From assembly GCF_014650455.1 (NCBI RefSeq), contig NZ_BMUZ01000011.1, positions 1 to 64,000 of the forward strand: a stretch of DNA of 64,000 bases, read 5' to 3'. Source of the stretch: Streptomyces xanthochromogenes. GTDB taxonomy: Bacteria > Actinomycetota > Actinomycetes > Streptomycetales > Streptomycetaceae. This document shows, in pieces, positions 44,731 through 59,486 of the stretch; positions within the stretch are counted from its first letter, which is position 1, and every line of letters begins with the position of its first letter. The translations under genes and the position numbers were made by a program. The notes beneath the pieces were generated by a model. The model did no database searches, was not told where the DNA came from, and saw nothing but the letters and a program-made list of their open reading frames with translations.

Positions 44731-45536
44731 CCGCGACAACCAGCGCGCCCGCCGCCCTTCCCACCGGCGCCGGAGGGCTCTGGGCGGAGAGCCGCATCAT
44801 CGCGGGGCGGGTGCTCAGGCTCTTCGTCCGCAGCCCGATGATGCTGCTAGCCACCTTCGGCTTTCCGCTGCTCCAACTGTTCATGCTGCTGGCCGCGTTC
44901 AACATCCTGGTGCACGACACCCTGGGCGAGAGCTATGTCGTACGCCTGGCCCCGCTGATCATCCTGATCACGGCGTTCTCGGCCATCGGCTCCAGTGCGA
45001 TCGCGTTCTGGGTGGACATCCGCAGCGGTGTCTTCAACCGGCTGCGGGCCATGCCGATCAACGCCCTGTCCATGCTGTTCGGGCGGATGCTCGGTGACCT
45101 CGTGCGCATCCTCGGCATCGCCGTCCTGGTGGCGGCCATCGCCTATCTGCCCGGCTTCCGATTCGAGCAGGGCTTCGGGGCCGCGGTGGGCTTCTTCGTC
45201 CTGGTGGCCCTGTTCGGCCTGATGTGCACCTCGATCGCGGTGGTGGCCGCGCTGTCCGCCCCGTACCCGCCGGTCATCATGGCCTGGGTCCAACTGCCCA
45301 CGCTGGCGCTGACGTTGATGTCGTCGGGCTATATGCCGCTGGACGCCTATCCGAGCGCGATCCGTTCCGTCGTGGCCGCGCAGCCCGTCTCCACGGCCGT
45401 GGAGGCGCTCGTGGGGCTCTCGCACGGCGGGCCGCTCCTGGTTCCGGTGCTCGCCACGGTCGCCTGGACGGTCGGCATCAGTGTGCTCTGCGCGTTTGTG
45501 ACGGTCCGTAAGTTCCGCAATTTCGTTGCAGGTTAG
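44727..45536 (+). CDS. ABC-2 exporter permease (DrrB-type) 2
   Basis: 269 residues, homologous to the preceding permease (FNRLRAMPIN loop, six helices, LMSSGYMPLDAYPSAIRSVV near helix 5). Two different permease genes suggest a heterodimeric membrane part with one ATPase type. Starts with GTG overlapping the previous stop. Probably exports the siderophore-like product. Confidence 0.92.
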   Translation: MTATTSAPAALPTGAGGLWAESRIIAGRVLRLFVRSPMMLLATFGFPLLQLFMLLAAFNILVHDTLGESYVVRLAPLIILITAFSAIGSSAIAFWVDIRSGVFNRLRAMPINALSMLFGRMLGDLVRILGIAVLVAAIAYLPGFRFEQGFGAAVGFFVLVALFGLMCTSIAVVAALSAPYPPVIMAWVQLPTLALTLMSSGYMPLDAYPSAIRSVVAAQPVSTAVEALVGLSHGGPLLVPVLATVAWTVGISVLCAFVTVRKFRNFVAG

Positions 45537-45584
45537 CTCCGGTTCCGGCGAGTCCGGCGACCGGGCAGAGGAGGAAGTACGCCC

Positions 45585-46796
45585 ATGCCCCACGCACGTT
45601 CCTTCGACACCCCCGGCGATCAGCGGGTCCTCATCGCGGGCTGCGGGATCACCGGCCCGGTGCTCGCGCTGTTCCTGCGGAGCTGTGGATTCGAGCCCGT
45701 GCTGTACGAGGGCCGCGAGGAACCGGACGACGCGGCCGGGTCGTTCATCAATCTGGGGCCCAACGGACGCAGCGTCCTGGAGAGCCTCGGCATCGCGGAC
45801 CAGGTCCTGAGCGCGGGCGAGCCCACCACCCGGCTCGTCTTCGCCAACCACCGGGGCCGCACCATCGGTCGCAACCCGGAGCGGACCACCGTCATCAAGC
45901 GCGGCCTGCTGAACAAGGGACTGCGCGACGCGGCCGAGAAGGCGGGCGTGCCGGTCGAGTTCGGCAAGCGGGTCGTCGGCGTCGAACAGCAGGGGCCGGG
46001 CCGCGTCACGGCCCGGTTCGCCGACGGCACGACGGCCGGGGGCGCCGTGCTGATCGGCGCCGACGGGATCAACTCCGCCACCCGTGCGGCCGTCTTCCCC
46101 GAGGCCCCGGCGCCCAGTTTCACCCAGGGCGTCGGCTCGGGCGGCTTCGCCCGTACCCGGGGTGCCGGGGAGGCGGACGGCGTCCTGCGGATGGTGTTCG
46201 GGCTGCGCGGCTTCTTCGGCTACCAGGTGCTGCCCGGCGGGGAGGTGTACTGGTTCGAGAACCACACCGAGCCCGAGGAGCCCGCGAGGGGCTGGGCCGC
46301 CTCGATCACCGACGAGCAGTGGCGGGCCGAGCTGTTGCGCCGGCATGCCGCCGATCACCGGGTGGTCGCCGGGATACTGCGCGCGACCGAGGGCCCGATA
46401 GGCCGCTGGCCGCTCTACGACCTGCCGTCGCTGCCGAGCTGGCACCGGCAGAACGTGTGTCTGATGGGCGACGCGGCCCACGCCATCTCGCCGCACCTGG
46501 GCCAGGGCGCGGCCCTCGGCATGGAGGACGCCGTGGTCCTCGCCAAGTGCCTGCGCGACGAGGCCGATCCCCAGCGGGCGTTCGCCGCGTTCGAGAGCAT
46601 CCGGCGCCCGCGCGTGGAGGGGCTGGTGCAGCGGGCCCGCAAGACAGGCGGGCACATGACGCCGAACGGGCCGGTGGGCCGGGCCCTGCGCGATCTGATG
46701 CTGCCCTTCTTCCTCCGGCTGAGCCTGAAGAGCGCGGACGACGTGTACGGCTACCGGGTCGCCTGGGACGCTCCGCACCGCGCGGTCGCGAGGTGA
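45585..46796 (+). CDS. FAD-dependent aromatic-type monooxygenase
   Basis: 403 residues. Class A flavoprotein: GxGxxG as VLIAGCGITGPVLALFL near residue 17, the second FAD motif LIGADGINS near 153, and the third GDAAHAISPHLGQGAALGMEDA near 290. This group hydroxylates aromatic rings, and also inserts oxygen in other ways. In a salicylate cluster the aryl ring is a possible substrate. It is 48 bp behind the exporter permease and directly before another flavoprotein. Confidence 0.9.
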   Translation: MPHARSFDTPGDQRVLIAGCGITGPVLALFLRSCGFEPVLYEGREEPDDAAGSFINLGPNGRSVLESLGIADQVLSAGEPTTRLVFANHRGRTIGRNPERTTVIKRGLLNKGLRDAAEKAGVPVEFGKRVVGVEQQGPGRVTARFADGTTAGGAVLIGADGINSATRAAVFPEAPAPSFTQGVGSGGFARTRGAGEADGVLRMVFGLRGFFGYQVLPGGEVYWFENHTEPEEPARGWAASITDEQWRAELLRRHAADHRVVAGILRATEGPIGRWPLYDLPSLPSWHRQNVCLMGDAAHAISPHLGQGAALGMEDAVVLAKCLRDEADPQRAFAAFESIRRPRVEGLVQRARKTGGHMTPNGPVGRALRDLMLPFFLRLSLKSADDVYGYRVAWDAPHRAVAR

Positions 46797-46803
46797 GCGC
46801 GCC

Positions 46804-48243
46804 GTGACCGACGTCATCGTGATCGGTGGCGGTCTCGCCGGGTCGGCCGCGGCCCTGTTCGCGGCCCGCCGCGGACACCGGGTCACCGTCCTGGAGAGCG
46901 GGGAGCCGCCACCCGACGGGAGCCCCGACGACGAGGTCCTTCGCTGGCGCCGCCCCGAGGTCCCGCACGCACGCCAGGGCCATGCCTTCCTCGCGCTGGC
47001 GACCAAGGTCCTGAGCGAGGAGGCGCCCGACGTCCTGACGGCCCTCGCCGCCCGGGGCGCCGTGCCGGTACCGCTGCAGGACGACCGGCCGGACGCGACC
47101 GTCCTGTCCCGGCGCCTGGTGTACGAGGGGGTGCTGCGGCGGGCCGCGCTCGCCGAGGCAGGGGTCGACTTCGTGCACGGCACCCGGGTCACCGGACTGC
47201 GCCTCTCCGGTGACGCCCGGGGCATTCCGCGCGTGGTGGGGGTGCGGGCGGCCGGACGCGAGGAGTTCCGCGGCGATCTGGTGGTCGACGCGAGCGGCCG
47301 GCGCTCCCGGGTCGCCCGCTGGCTCTCGGACCTGTCGCTGCCGGTGCCGGGCGAGACCGCGCAGCCGTGCGGATTCTTCTATCTGACCCGGCACTACCGG
47401 CTGCGCCCCGGACGACGCTTCCCCTCCACCACGGTGCCGCAGGTCGCCGAGTTGGACTACGCCACCGCACTGGTCTTCCCCGGCGACAACGACACCTTCC
47501 AGCTCTCGGTGACGGTGGCCGTCTCCGACCCGCTGCGCCACCGACTGCGAGACCCTGACACGTTCACCCGCTTCCTGTCCGCGGTGCCCCGCACGGCGGC
47601 CTGGCTCGACTGCGGGGAGCCGATCGACGACCCCGCTCCCATGGGCAACATCGAGAACCGGTGGCGCCGCCTGCTCGACGAGCGGGGCCGCCCGTTCGTC
47701 GCCGGGCTGGTACTGCTCGGCGACGCCGCCGTCCAGACCAACCCCACCTTCGGCCGGGGCACCTCCCTCGCCTTCAGCCACGCGCAGGAGCTGGCCCGGG
47801 TCGCGGACGGCGCGGCCGAGGACCCGCTCGCCGCGCTGCTGGCGTTCGAGAAGTGGACCGCCGCTCATCCGGGGCGCTGGTTCGGTCTCCAACTCGCCAC
47901 GGACGAGGCCCGGTTCGCGCAGTTGCGGGCCGGCCTGCTCGGGCAGCGGGCCGCGCCGGCCGAAGACCTGCCCAACCGTTTCGTCCGGGCGATGGCGGTG
48001 CTGCGGGAGGACGACGAGGCCGTCAGAAGTGCCTCGCTGCGCCTCTACAACATGCTGATGACCCCGCAGGAACTGATGGCCGACCGGGTCGTCTCCCGGC
48101 GCATCCTCGCCTTCCTGCGCGACCATCCGCTGCCCGAACCGCCCCTGGAAGGCCCCGGGCGCGCCGCGTTCGAGTCCTTGGTGACGGGCGGTTCTGTACA
48201 GGAACTGTCACCGGCGGCCCCGCATCCCGCTCCCCGCCGATAG
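46804..48243 (+). CDS. FAD-dependent oxidoreductase (geranylgeranyl-reductase/halogenase-like fold)
   Basis: 479 residues. IGGGLAGSAAALFAARRGHRVTVLE at the N-terminus, DASGRRSRVARWL near residue 165 and GDAAVQTNPTFGRGTSLAF near 305. The C-terminal third is helical. It lacks the WxWxIP motif of flavin halogenases, so a monooxygenase or reductase is more likely. The start lies 7 bp behind the previous stop. The two flavoproteins are not close duplicates. Confidence 0.85.
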   Translation: MTDVIVIGGGLAGSAAALFAARRGHRVTVLESGEPPPDGSPDDEVLRWRRPEVPHARQGHAFLALATKVLSEEAPDVLTALAARGAVPVPLQDDRPDATVLSRRLVYEGVLRRAALAEAGVDFVHGTRVTGLRLSGDARGIPRVVGVRAAGREEFRGDLVVDASGRRSRVARWLSDLSLPVPGETAQPCGFFYLTRHYRLRPGRRFPSTTVPQVAELDYATALVFPGDNDTFQLSVTVAVSDPLRHRLRDPDTFTRFLSAVPRTAAWLDCGEPIDDPAPMGNIENRWRRLLDERGRPFVAGLVLLGDAAVQTNPTFGRGTSLAFSHAQELARVADGAAEDPLAALLAFEKWTAAHPGRWFGLQLATDEARFAQLRAGLLGQRAAPAEDLPNRFVRAMAVLREDDEAVRSASLRLYNMLMTPQELMADRVVSRRILAFLRDHPLPEPPLEGPGRAAFESLVTGGSVQELSPAAPHPAPRR

Positions 48244-48414
48244 CGTCGGCGGGCGGGCCGCACCGGCCGGCGACCGCACCGCGCGGTCCCCGGCCCGGCT
48301 CTCGGGCCCCGCTCCTCCGGTCCGGTCCTCGACCGCCCGGCCCCGGCCCCATCCCGGGCCCCACCCACCGAATCCCCGCCCGGTCCGCCGGGCGAGTCCG
48401 TGAAGGACGGCAGC

Positions 48415-49233
48415 GTGGAGATCTCTCTCAAGACCGGCGTCACCCTGAGCTACGACATCTTCGGAGACCCGGACGGCAGCCCCGTGCTGCTCGTTCCGGG
48501 ACAGCACCAGGCGAACCTGTTCAACCAGATGCAGGTGCCGTTCCTGACCAAGCGCGGCCACCGCGTCATCACCTTCGACCACCGGGGCGTACCGCCGTCG
48601 CAGGAGACCCCGCCGCCGTACACCATGGAGGGTCTCGCCGAGGACGTGGCGGCCCTCATCGAGCAGCTCGCCATCGGCCCCTGCGCGATCGTCGGCTACT
48701 CCCTCGGCGCCACCATCATCCTCGAACTCGCGGTGGAGCGACCCGAGTTGCTCACCAAGGCCGCGCTGGTCGGGGTGCCGTGGAAGCCGAGCGCACTGCA
48801 CCGGGCGATCCGCGAGGACGCCCTGGAACGGCTGCGGGCGGGGGTCGTGATGCCGCCCGTGATGGAGGGCATCTACCGGGCGATGTATCTGTTCGGGCCG
48901 CGCGCACTCAACCGGGACGCCTTCATCGGCCCGTACCTGGAGGGGCTGCGCGGCCTCGCCGAGTCCGGCGGGCACGGGGCCCTCGGTCACGCCGAGGCGT
49001 CCGCGTCGTACGATCCCGACCCCCAGCGCATCGCGGGCATCACCGTGCCCTGTCTGGTGGTCGGCATGGAGCACGACATCATGTCGCCGTACCCGATGGC
49101 CCGCGAACTCGCAAAGATCATCCCGGGCTGCGAGTACCGCGAGATCAAGAACAGCGGGCACGCGGCGCTTCTGGAGAAGCCCACCGAGGTCAACATGCTG
49201 CTCGACGAATTCCTGGGCGGGGCCAAGGAATAG
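48415..49233 (+). CDS. Alpha/beta hydrolase
   Basis: 272 residues from GTG at 48415, which has AAGGA at ideal distance; GTG at 48400 is the other reading. VLLVPGQHQAN oxyanion region, nucleophile in GYSLGAT, acid in VVGMEHDIMSPY and His in NSGHAALLEKP. It could act as a hydrolytic editing or release enzyme for the assembly line, since no thioesterase domain is in view, but it resembles general hydrolases (epoxide hydrolase and enol-lactonase type) more than type II thioesterases. Confidence 0.85.
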   Translation: MEISLKTGVTLSYDIFGDPDGSPVLLVPGQHQANLFNQMQVPFLTKRGHRVITFDHRGVPPSQETPPPYTMEGLAEDVAALIEQLAIGPCAIVGYSLGATIILELAVERPELLTKAALVGVPWKPSALHRAIREDALERLRAGVVMPPVMEGIYRAMYLFGPRALNRDAFIGPYLEGLRGLAESGGHGALGHAEASASYDPDPQRIAGITVPCLVVGMEHDIMSPYPMARELAKIIPGCEYREIKNSGHAALLEKPTEVNMLLDEFLGGAKE

Positions 49234-49263
49234 GGCCCCGCGCCCAGCAGCGGAGCCCCCCGA

Positions 49264-49309
49264 CGGCGAAGGGCCCGGACGTCCGAGCGGACGTCCGGGC
49301 CCTTCGCCG
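49264..49309. terminator. Long perfect hairpin between two convergent operons
   Basis: 22-bp perfect arms at 49264-49285 and 49288-49309 (left arm begins CGGCGAAGGGCCCGG). It separates the flavoprotein/hydrolase operon from the convergent methyltransferase gene and likely ends both. Confidence 0.88.
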
Positions 49310-49333
49310 TTCTCCCCCGAGGGCGTCGCGGCC

Positions 49334-50500
49334 TCAGAGCAGCTGGTACAGCCGGTGGAAGGTGTGCCGCACGGGCAGCACCCGCACCTTCGCGAACCCC
49401 GCCTCGGAGGCGTAGGCGCGGACCGTGCCGGGACGCATCACCGTGCCGGTGGCGGCCGAGGGCTGCTCCGCCATGCCGACCGGCAGACAGTGCAGCAGGC
49501 TCACCGCGTACTGGAAGCGCTCGGTCTCCGAGGCCGGAGCGGTGAACCGCTCCCCCACGTTGGGTTCCATCAGGAGCACCGATCCGCCCGGCGCGAGCAG
49601 GGCCCGGCAGGAGCGCAGCACCTCCACCGGCCGCGCCATGTCGTGCAGCGCGTCGAAGATGCACACCAGGTCGTAGCGGCCCGCGAGGTCCCGGTCGCCG
49701 GCGTCGCGCACCTCGAAGGTCACCCGGTCGGCGACGCCCGCCTCCCGCGCGTTCTCCCGTGCGTCCGACACCGACCGCGCGTCGAGGTCGAGGCCGTGCA
49801 CCCGCGCCTTGGGGTAGGCCTGGGCGAGGGCGATCGAGGAATAGCCGGAACCGCAGGCCACGTCCGCGACCACCCCGCCCTCCCCGCCGAGCGCGGCGTG
49901 CACCGCGGGCAGGGTGGCCGCGATCCACCCGGCCAGCTGATGCTGGAAGACCGAGCGGTTCAACCCGGCCTGACCGCCCCGTAGTTCGGGCCCGAACCGT
50001 TCGTACGCGATGCCTTCGCCGGTGCGGAACGCCTCGATGAGCAGGGGCAGGACCGAGGCCATGCCGCCGATCGGCAGCAGCACGAGGGGGGCGATCGAGA
50101 AGAGGCTGCCGGGGTCGGTCAGCGCCTCCGCGTGTCCGGCGGGAAGGGTGAACACCCTTTGTTCCGGCGGAACTTCCCCGCTCTGGGCGATCAGGATGCC
50201 GGCTGCGGCCTGCTGCTCCAGCCACTCCCGGGCGTAGCGCGGCGCGATACCGGCCCGCTCGGCCAGTTCCGGGGCCGTCGCGGGGCCGCCCTCGGCGAGC
50301 GCGTCGTACAGGCCGAGCCGCAGCCCCAGGTACGCGGTCATCAGCTCGGCCGCACCGAGGCCGGCCATGAACAGGCGTACGGAGAGCGCCTGGGCGGTGG
50401 TCGGTGGCGGGGCCGCCGGGTCGGCCGCGGGGCGGGCTCCGGGGACGTGGGGCGGAGCGGCGGTGCGCGGGTTCGGGGCGAAGCGGTCGGGCGCGGTCAT
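49334..50500 (-). CDS. SAM-dependent methyltransferase with N-terminal winged helix
   Basis: 388 residues. The N-terminal dimerisation/winged-helix part (about 40-115: AAELMTAYLGLRLGLYDALA, ELAERAGIAPRYAREWLEQQ) resembles plant-type O-methyltransferases. The class I SAM fold has motif I VADVACGSGYSS, acidic LDLDARSV and motif YDLVCIFDALHDM. Target O, N or C is unknown. It lies 21 bp behind the diiron gene and shares its promoter, so it probably acts on the same intermediate. Confidence 0.9.
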   Translation of the reverse strand: MTAPDRFAPNPRTAAPPHVPGARPAADPAAPPPTTAQALSVRLFMAGLGAAELMTAYLGLRLGLYDALAEGGPATAPELAERAGIAPRYAREWLEQQAAAGILIAQSGEVPPEQRVFTLPAGHAEALTDPGSLFSIAPLVLLPIGGMASVLPLLIEAFRTGEGIAYERFGPELRGGQAGLNRSVFQHQLAGWIAATLPAVHAALGGEGGVVADVACGSGYSSIALAQAYPKARVHGLDLDARSVSDARENAREAGVADRVTFEVRDAGDRDLAGRYDLVCIFDALHDMARPVEVLRSCRALLAPGGSVLLMEPNVGERFTAPASETERFQYAVSLLHCLPVGMAEQPSAATGTVMRPGTVRAYASEAGFAKVRVLPVRHTFHRLYQLL

Positions 50501-50521
50501 GGGTGGATGCCTCCGTCGAGT

Positions 50522-51499
50522 TCAGCCGGCCCGGCCGGGCGGCCGGTGCAGCACCGGCGAGCCGTCGCCGAGCAGATCGAGCCGTTCGAGTCCCTGGCGG
50601 ACCCGGTCGGTCAGCAGGTCGATGTGGTCGAGTGCGCTCACGACCCGGGTGAACACGGTCCGCCGGTAGGCGACCATGGCCCGGTCGCTCGCCGCGTACT
50701 GGACGCCCGCCGCGTGGTCGACCTCCAGGCGCTCCCACAGGTCGCCGAGCAGGAAGCGCCGGCGCATGAGGGCGGCCGCGTCGAGGACCAGTTCCTCGCG
50801 GTCGGCGCGTTCGGCGCTGGTGAGTTCGCGGTGGACCTCGCGCAGCGAGAGCACCCCGAACGAGACGTGGCGGGCCTCGTCCCGGGCGACCAGGGTGGTG
50901 ATGCGGCGGATGAGCGGGTCGTGGAAGGTGGTGCCCGCGAGCCGGAACGCCGCCATCGCGAGGGCCTCCACGACGATCTGCATGCCGAGCGCGGTGATGT
51001 CCCAGCGGGCGTCGGACAGGACGTCCTTCAGCAGGGCGTGCAGCGCCTCGTTCACGGCGTACGGCTGTGGGATCTTCTCCCGCAGATAGCGCGAGAAGAC
51101 CTCGACGTGCCGGGCCTCGTCGGTGACCTGGCTCGCCGCGCACAGCTTGGACTCGACGTCGGGCAGTTCCTGGACGAGCCGGGCGGCCGCGACGAGCGCC
51201 GCCTGTTCGCCGTGCAGGAACTGGCTGACCAGCCAGCTCTGCAGCTCCCACCGGAAGGTGTCCCACATGGGCCGGCCCCGCACCGCCATCGGCGAGGCCT
51301 CGAAGGAGGTCCGGGCGAAGTCCGTGCCGTCCGGCAGCGGTTCGCCGAAGGGCACCACCGCCGTCCAGTCCACGTCCTCGGCGGCGCTCCACTGCTGCTC
51401 CTGGGCCCGCTGGTAGAGGCGTTGCAGCTGGGGCGTGCGCGGTGTGTAGTCCCAGGACAGTCGGGTGTGTGCCGGTGTCGTCATGTCGAGGTCCCGCAT
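50522..51499 (-). CDS. Ferritin-like diiron protein (oxygenase-like)
   Basis: 325 residues from ATG at 51499; a -10 box TAGCGT at 51507-51512 makes this a likely leaderless start (ATG at 51484 is possible). Four-helix core with diiron ligands in the order E (FLHGEQAAL), ExxH (TDEARHVEVF), E (VVEALAMAAF), ExxH (RDEARHVSFG), the pattern of ribonucleotide reductase R2-like and AurF-like oxygenases. Such enzymes hydroxylate, desaturate or N-oxygenate. It is the first gene of a two-gene operon divergent from the condensation gene. Substrate unknown. Confidence 0.87.
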   Translation of the reverse strand: MRDLDMTTPAHTRLSWDYTPRTPQLQRLYQRAQEQQWSAAEDVDWTAVVPFGEPLPDGTDFARTSFEASPMAVRGRPMWDTFRWELQSWLVSQFLHGEQAALVAAARLVQELPDVESKLCAASQVTDEARHVEVFSRYLREKIPQPYAVNEALHALLKDVLSDARWDITALGMQIVVEALAMAAFRLAGTTFHDPLIRRITTLVARDEARHVSFGVLSLREVHRELTSAERADREELVLDAAALMRRRFLLGDLWERLEVDHAAGVQYAASDRAMVAYRRTVFTRVVSALDHIDLLTDRVRQGLERLDLLGDGSPVLHRPPGRAG

Positions 51500-51543
51500 G
51501 CCGGGGACGCTAGCAGCGCACGGCGCGGTACCAGCGGTTTCTT

Positions 51544-51566
51544 TCAATGCCGCCAAGTATCTTTCA
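51544..51566 (-). promoter_or_regulatory. Candidate cluster box D, diiron/condensation divergent promoter
   Basis: Read on the minus strand: TGAAAGATACT at 51566-51556, with GGCGGCA following, close to box A. A second TGAAAGA half-site lies at 51546-51540, whose first base is 34 bases from the -10 TAGCGT, the same distance as the downstream half-sites of boxes A and B. The spacing between the two TGAAAGA copies is 20 bp, unlike the 11 bp of A and B. Confidence 0.6.
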
Positions 51567-51608
51567 GTCCCCGAAGCCCGCTCGGTGACGGTCGGTAGCT
51601 TGAGCGCC

Positions 51609-52904
51609 GTGGGGAATTCCGAAGAGCGCGAGACCGAACCTTCCGTGGGACAGCGGCTGTTGTGGTTCCTCGATCGCTATCGCGGTCAGGACGGAGCCCT
51701 CAACTGCCCCATGATGTGCCGCATTCGAGGGCCGTTGGATCATTCCGTTCTCAGCACGGCACTGGACCGGGTATCGGCCCGTCATGACGCCTTGCGCACG
51801 GTATTCAGCGGCGGCGGCAGAAAGCTGCGCCAGATCGTGCGGGAACCGCACCCGGTGGCGCTGCGCCATGTCGATCTGCGGGGCGAGCCGGATGCCGAAT
51901 CCGCGGTGCGGGACCGCATTTCCGAGGAGCTCGCCACCCGGATCGACGCCACCGAGGACGCGGTGCGCTGCACGCTGTGGCAGGTCGCGGACGACGAGCA
52001 CGTGCTGTGTGTCAACATGCACCATCTGGTCACCGACTCCTGGTCCTGCGGCGTCGTCTTCCAGGACCTGTGCGCCGTACTCGACCGGCTGGCCGGCGGC
52101 ACCAAGGAGCTTCCCGACCCCGGCTGGCAGTTCACCGAGTTCGCCGAGTGGCAGCGCGGCGCCCTGGAAAGCGGCGAGCTGAAGAAACAACTGGACTACT
52201 GGCGGCGGGAGTTGGACGGCCTCGCGCTGCCCCCGCTGCCTTCGCGGGCCGACCCCGGCCCCCGCAGGACCGCGCTCGTGCGCGGCGAGCTGTCCGCCGC
52301 GACCGTCGCGGCACTGCGCTCGCTGTCCGTCGGCCGGGGCAGTTCGCTGTTCGCCGCCATGCTGACCCTGTACTACGCCACGCTGCACCGCACGACCGGA
52401 CGCACCGATCTGGCGGTGGCCTCCCTCTACGCCAACCGGCTGCGGCCGCAGACCCGCCGCACGGTGGGCTTCCTCGCCAACATGGTCGTCCTGCGCACCC
52501 GCATCACCCCCTCCGCGCCGGTCCTGGACGCGCTGAAAACCACGCATGCGACCGTCGTGGGCGGCTTCCTCAACCAGGGAATTCCCTATCAGCTGCTGCC
52601 GCTTCCCGGTTCGGGAAACGACGGAGCGCGAGCCGACGACATCGTCTTCCAGATGCTGGCCGAACCGGTCTACAGCATCACCGTCGGCGATCTCGACATA
52701 GAAGTCCTGGTGCCTGACGGAGTGGGCAGCAGATTCGAGCTGGAACTGGTCCTGGTGCCGCACAGCGAGGGATTCCATGTCCTGCTCTTCTACAACGAGG
52801 GCCGATTCACCCCTGCCTTCGCCGAGGAATTCGTCCAACGCTTCGTGGCCGCCTCCGAATTGGTCGCCAAGAACGCGGACCTGCCCGTCAGCCGGATCTG
52901 TTGA
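51609..52904 (+). CDS. Free-standing NRPS condensation domain
   Basis: 431 residues. C-domain fold: core motif HHLVTDSW (H138, H139, D143) with Ser in place of the usual Gly, SVGQRLLWFLDRYRG as the first motif, RHDALRTVF, and VGFLANMVVLRTRI. A true condensation rather than Cy domain. No carrier or A domain is attached. It is 18 bp before the main NRPS gene. It may join the FAAL-derived acyl unit, or another amine or alcohol, to the chain. The start codon is uncertain (GTG at 51609 or 51585); neither has a good ribosome site. Confidence 0.85.
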   Translation: MGNSEERETEPSVGQRLLWFLDRYRGQDGALNCPMMCRIRGPLDHSVLSTALDRVSARHDALRTVFSGGGRKLRQIVREPHPVALRHVDLRGEPDAESAVRDRISEELATRIDATEDAVRCTLWQVADDEHVLCVNMHHLVTDSWSCGVVFQDLCAVLDRLAGGTKELPDPGWQFTEFAEWQRGALESGELKKQLDYWRRELDGLALPPLPSRADPGPRRTALVRGELSAATVAALRSLSVGRGSSLFAAMLTLYYATLHRTTGRTDLAVASLYANRLRPQTRRTVGFLANMVVLRTRITPSAPVLDALKTTHATVVGGFLNQGIPYQLLPLPGSGNDGARADDIVFQMLAEPVYSITVGDLDIEVLVPDGVGSRFELELVLVPHSEGFHVLLFYNEGRFTPAFAEEFVQRFVAASELVAKNADLPVSRIC

Positions 52905-52922
52905 CCACCATCGGGGGCACCC

Positions 52923-59482
<6,560 letters not shown>

Positions 59483-59486
<4 letters not shown>

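Noticed and set aside
46804..48243. Flavin-dependent halogenase
   Set aside because: The FAD motifs fit, but the WxWxIP motif required for halogenases was not found.
48415..49233. Type II thioesterase of the assembly line
   Set aside because: The fold is right but the sequence is closer to general alpha/beta hydrolases; kept only as a possibility.
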